Positions 61,601-64,000 of a stretch of 64,000 nt of DNA are shown piece after piece (position 1 is the first letter of the stretch; each line of letters begins with the position of its first letter). The position numbers and the translations under genes are program-made. The notes below the pieces were generated by a model that saw only the letters and a program-made list of their open reading frames with translations, ran no database searches and was not told where the DNA came from. Location of the stretch: the NCBI GenBank assembly GCA_910575245.1, contig CAJTEN010000001.1:310001-374000 (forward strand). Direction: 5' to 3'. Source of the DNA: Clostridia bacterium. Its GTDB lineage: Bacteria; Bacillota; Clostridia; Lachnospirales; Lachnospiraceae.

Positions 61601-62542
61601 ATGGACGGATACAGGATTGCATTCTGTGGACTTGGCTCCATCGGAAAAAGGCATTTGCGCAATACAGTACGGTATTTGCAGGAACGGCATTATGATTTTC
61701 GGATTGATGCGGTCCGAAGCGGGGCGGGCACGGCACTGCCGGAGGAGCTTGCATGTTATATCTCCTGTGAGTATTCATATGAAGATGAAATTCCGGCGGA
61801 TTATGATATTATTTTTATCACGAATCCAAGCTCTGTGCATGGGGAATGTATTAAGCGTTACAGCCATAATACGAGAAGCATGTTTATTGAGAAGCCGCTG
61901 GTGGACGATATAAGATGGCAGTTTCCTGAAATGCCGGAAGGATTGATCTGTTATGTGGCATGTCCGCTTCGTTATACCAGGCTGCTCCAGTATGTGAAAG
62001 GACATATTGACTGCAGCCGGGCATATTCGGTGCGGTCAATCTGTTCCACCTATCTTCCTGACTGGCATCCGGGCGAAGATTACAGGAAATCCTACAGTGC
62101 CCATAGAAGAATGGGCGGCGGTGTATCTGTAGATCTGATCCATGAATGGGATTATCTGATATGGCTCTTCGGAATGCCGGATAACGTGACCGGTATCGGC
62201 CGTAAGGTTTCGGAGCTGGAGATTGACAGCGAGGATATCGCGGTGTACGTGGGCTGTACGGATAAGCGGATCTATGAAGTGCATCTGGACTATTTCGGCA
62301 GAGAAGAAAAGAGGATTCTTGAAATGTATTTTCCCACAGAGACGGTGACGGCAGATCTGAGAGGGGGAAAGCTTCGTTTCAGCGGGGGAAAGGAAATCTC
62401 CATGCATGAGGAGCGGGACGAATACCAGATGAGGGAGATAGCACATTTCTTTGACATTATCCGCGGGGTGTGCGAGAATGACAACGATATTAACGGGGCG
62501 ATGCATACATTGAAGATCGCAAAAGGGATATCAGGCTGTTAG
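61601..62542 (+). CDS. Gfo/Idh/MocA-like oxidoreductase
   Basis: 313 aa. IAFCGLGSIGKRHLRNTV (NAD(P) site), SMFIEKPLVDD (the EKP Lys is kept) and TYLPDWHPGEDYRKSY...VSVDLIHEWDYLIWLFG (Asp and His kept) are the conserved blocks. It is paralogous to the gene just upstream, which lacks these residues, and starts three bases after it. Probably oxidises or epimerises a hydroxyl of a nonulosonic acid or its precursor, using NAD(P). Confidence 0.85.
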   Translation: MDGYRIAFCGLGSIGKRHLRNTVRYLQERHYDFRIDAVRSGAGTALPEELACYISCEYSYEDEIPADYDIIFITNPSSVHGECIKRYSHNTRSMFIEKPLVDDIRWQFPEMPEGLICYVACPLRYTRLLQYVKGHIDCSRAYSVRSICSTYLPDWHPGEDYRKSYSAHRRMGGGVSVDLIHEWDYLIWLFGMPDNVTGIGRKVSELEIDSEDIAVYVGCTDKRIYEVHLDYFGREEKRILEMYFPTETVTADLRGGKLRFSGGKEISMHEERDEYQMREIAHFFDIIRGVCENDNDINGAMHTLKIAKGISGC

Positions 62543-62564
62543 AGAAAGGTGGAGGTTCGAAGAT

Positions 62565-63335
62565 ATGAAGGTATTATTTACGATCTGTGCAAGAGCGGGT
62601 TCTAAGGGGGTAAAGGGGAAGAATACAAGGGAATTTTGCGGTATGCCCCTGGCGGCGTATACTGTGGCGGCTTTCTGGCTGTTCAGACAGCGGTTTGGAG
62701 CGGCGTTTGAGGATATGCTGCTTGCGGTCAACACGGACAGCCTTTTATTGACAGAGCAGATGGACCGTATGGGGATTGCGTACCTTTCTATTCCAAGGGC
62801 ACAGGAACTGTCGGGTGATACGGTTGCCAAGAAGGATGTGATCAGAGATACTTTGATCAAGTGTGAAGAGAGGACCGGCATGGTTTTTGATGTGGTATTG
62901 GATCTGGATCTGACGTCTCCGCTGCGGATGGCAGAGGATATTAAAGGGACTCTGGATGCGCTTGAACAGGATGCAGGGGCAGATATTTCTTATAGTGTGA
63001 CGCCTTCCCGCAGGTCGCCATATTTCAATATGGTTGCGAAGAAGGAAGACGGATATTATCATACCATCATGGAAACGAAATATACAACGAGGCAGCAGTG
63101 TCCTGCGTGTTTCGATATGAATGCGTCGATCTACGGCTATCGCCGGGCATATACGCTGGAAGACCGGATCCTGCCCCGCAGAGAAGTAGTGTGGAAAATG
63201 AAGGATACGGGGATACTGGATATTGACAGTGAGGAAGATTTTGAACTGATGGAAGTGCTGGCGGAATATTTTTATCAACGATATCCGGCATACGGAGAAG
63301 TCAGAGAGACAGCGCGAACTTTATTACAACGGTAA
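62565..63335 (+). CDS. neuA: Acylneuraminate (nonulosonate) cytidylyltransferase
   Basis: 256 aa. FTICARAGSKGVKGKNTREFCGMPLAAYTV is the CTP-binding block, with LDLDLTSPLRMAEDI and DIDSEEDFELME further on. NeuA activates the acid as CMP-sugar for a transferase. The first block reads CARAGSKGVKGKN, where sialic acid synthetases usually have PARxGSKxIxxKN, and the chain is a little longer than typical, so the sugar may not be Neu5Ac. GGTGGAGG precedes the ATG. It ends the pathway block. Confidence 0.88.
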   Translation: MKVLFTICARAGSKGVKGKNTREFCGMPLAAYTVAAFWLFRQRFGAAFEDMLLAVNTDSLLLTEQMDRMGIAYLSIPRAQELSGDTVAKKDVIRDTLIKCEERTGMVFDVVLDLDLTSPLRMAEDIKGTLDALEQDAGADISYSVTPSRRSPYFNMVAKKEDGYYHTIMETKYTTRQQCPACFDMNASIYGYRRAYTLEDRILPRREVVWKMKDTGILDIDSEEDFELMEVLAEYFYQRYPAYGEVRETARTLLQR

Positions 63336-63402
63336 ATAAAAGGTGACGGTGAAGGCATTTATACTGTTACAATAGAAGGAAAGATTTGGAGAGAGTATTT
63401 GC

Positions 63403-64000
63403 ATGGAATTGGAACCTCTTTTGGAAATAGAGCACAAATACGGACTGATTCAGGATCAGATTGATGGTTTTGCATACTGGACTTATTTCCGGCATGAACT
63501 GGAAGGGGCCATTAAGAAAAAACTGGATTCCGGAGGAGCGTTGTATGTGTATCCGGTGCGCTCTAAATGGCAGCAGGCGAAGGCAAGACTGGGGACGGTA
63601 AAGTATGCCCTGCTGTTTGGAAGACTTCCGGGGAGAAAACATGATGTACTGATTTTGAATGCAGAGCGCAGGGTGTGGTCAGAAAATTGCTATGAATGTA
63701 TTTATACGGACAGGATCGCAGCAGAATATCCTGACAGTATTGTTTTGGAGCGGCCTTATTTCCAAAAGCATTTCAGGCCTGTAAAAACCAGGAATCTTGT
63801 TTATACGGATCTGATTGAAATAAAGACAATGATACATTGGTACAGCCGCCGGCTTCTGTATAAGAAGCAGGTTGCCGGAATCAGGAAAACCTTGCGCGAC
63901 AAGATAAGCGGCCCTGTAGAAGAGATCAGAAACGTTTATCATATCGAGTACGATATTGAGCATATTCTTGACCAGATGGTGTGTGGATATTATGTGTATC
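63403..64000 (+). CDS. Unrecognised protein, 3' end outside the window
   Basis: The ATG at 63403 follows GGAGAGAG by about seven bases, and the frame is open to the last base of the window (199 codons seen). It starts MELEPLLEIEHKYGLIQ and contains IDGFAYWTYFRHELEG, YVYPVRSKWQQAK, LLFGRLPGRKHDVLILNAERR. No membrane segment or signal peptide is visible. I do not recognise the family. Its place after neuA makes a glycan role likely, for example a transferase that uses the CMP-sugar, but nothing in the visible part proves that. Confidence 0.6.
   Translation, partial: MELEPLLEIEHKYGLIQDQIDGFAYWTYFRHELEGAIKKKLDSGGALYVYPVRSKWQQAKARLGTVKYALLFGRLPGRKHDVLILNAERRVWSENCYECIYTDRIAAEYPDSIVLERPYFQKHFRPVKTRNLVYTDLIEIKTMIHWYSRRLLYKKQVAGIRKTLRDKISGPVEEIRNVYHIEYDIEHILDQMVCGYYVY

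Overview
The window is one contiguous polysaccharide (capsule or surface glycan) biosynthesis locus. About 46 genes lie on the + strand, with no credible gene on the minus strand. Strong AGGAGG-type ribosome binding sites, mid-range GC, frequent ATGA overlaps and the gene content suggest a Clostridia/Lachnospiraceae-type Gram-positive bacterium; this is inferred from style, not from a marker gene. No rRNA, tRNA, CRISPR array or transposase gene was seen.

Layout. (1) 1-8.3 kb: the tail of a probable SGNH protein, then a dlt-like cassette (adenylating ligase, PurN/Fmt-fold formyltransferase, carrier protein, MBOAT acyltransferase), a GT4, and an AT-rich island with a SIR2-like protein that looks like an anti-phage effector. 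(2) 8.3-28.3 kb: a DUF6056 membrane protein, a deacetylase-like protein, two asparagine synthetase-like proteins, a membrane SGNH protein, GT2/GT4/GT11/GT17/DUF5672 glycosyltransferases, an ABC exporter and a Wzy-like polymerase. (3) 28.3-45 kb: a likely new transcription unit with GT2s, a GT11, a pyruvyltransferase, a Wzx flippase, a GH105-like hydrolase, a second Wzy-like protein, a GT26-GT4 fusion, more GT4s, a radical SAM/SPASM protein, an acyltransferase-3 and a GT-D protein. (4) 45-56.7 kb: a hexapeptide acetyltransferase, a second ABC exporter, a GT-C-like protein, a GT2/DUF2304 pair, further GTs, a second MBOAT and two tandem SGNH paralogues. (5) 56.7-64 kb: a nonulosonic acid (sialic-acid-like) pathway with NeuD-, NeuB-, NeuC- and NeuA-like proteins, plus a deacetylase and two Gfo/Idh/MocA oxidoreductases, ending in an unfinished gene.

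How it works together: glycosyltransferases build repeat units on a lipid carrier. Wzx or the ABC proteins flip them and Wzy-like proteins polymerise them. Pyruvyl, acyl, aminoacyl and possibly formyl groups decorate them, and a CMP-nonulosonic acid is made for addition. Three exporters and two polymerases suggest that the locus is composite or serves more than one glycan.

The clearest non-coding signals are three nearly identical 189-bp fold-back elements (MITE-like), each with a 10-bp target duplication. They sit in a field of small GTAAC/GTTAC stem-loop repeats, and two of them struck the same place in that repeat. Other notable signals are a tandem gene duplication that carried along a 75-bp tail of the MBOAT gene, and a 36-bp motif repeated directly on both sides of the dlt-like/SIR2 segment.
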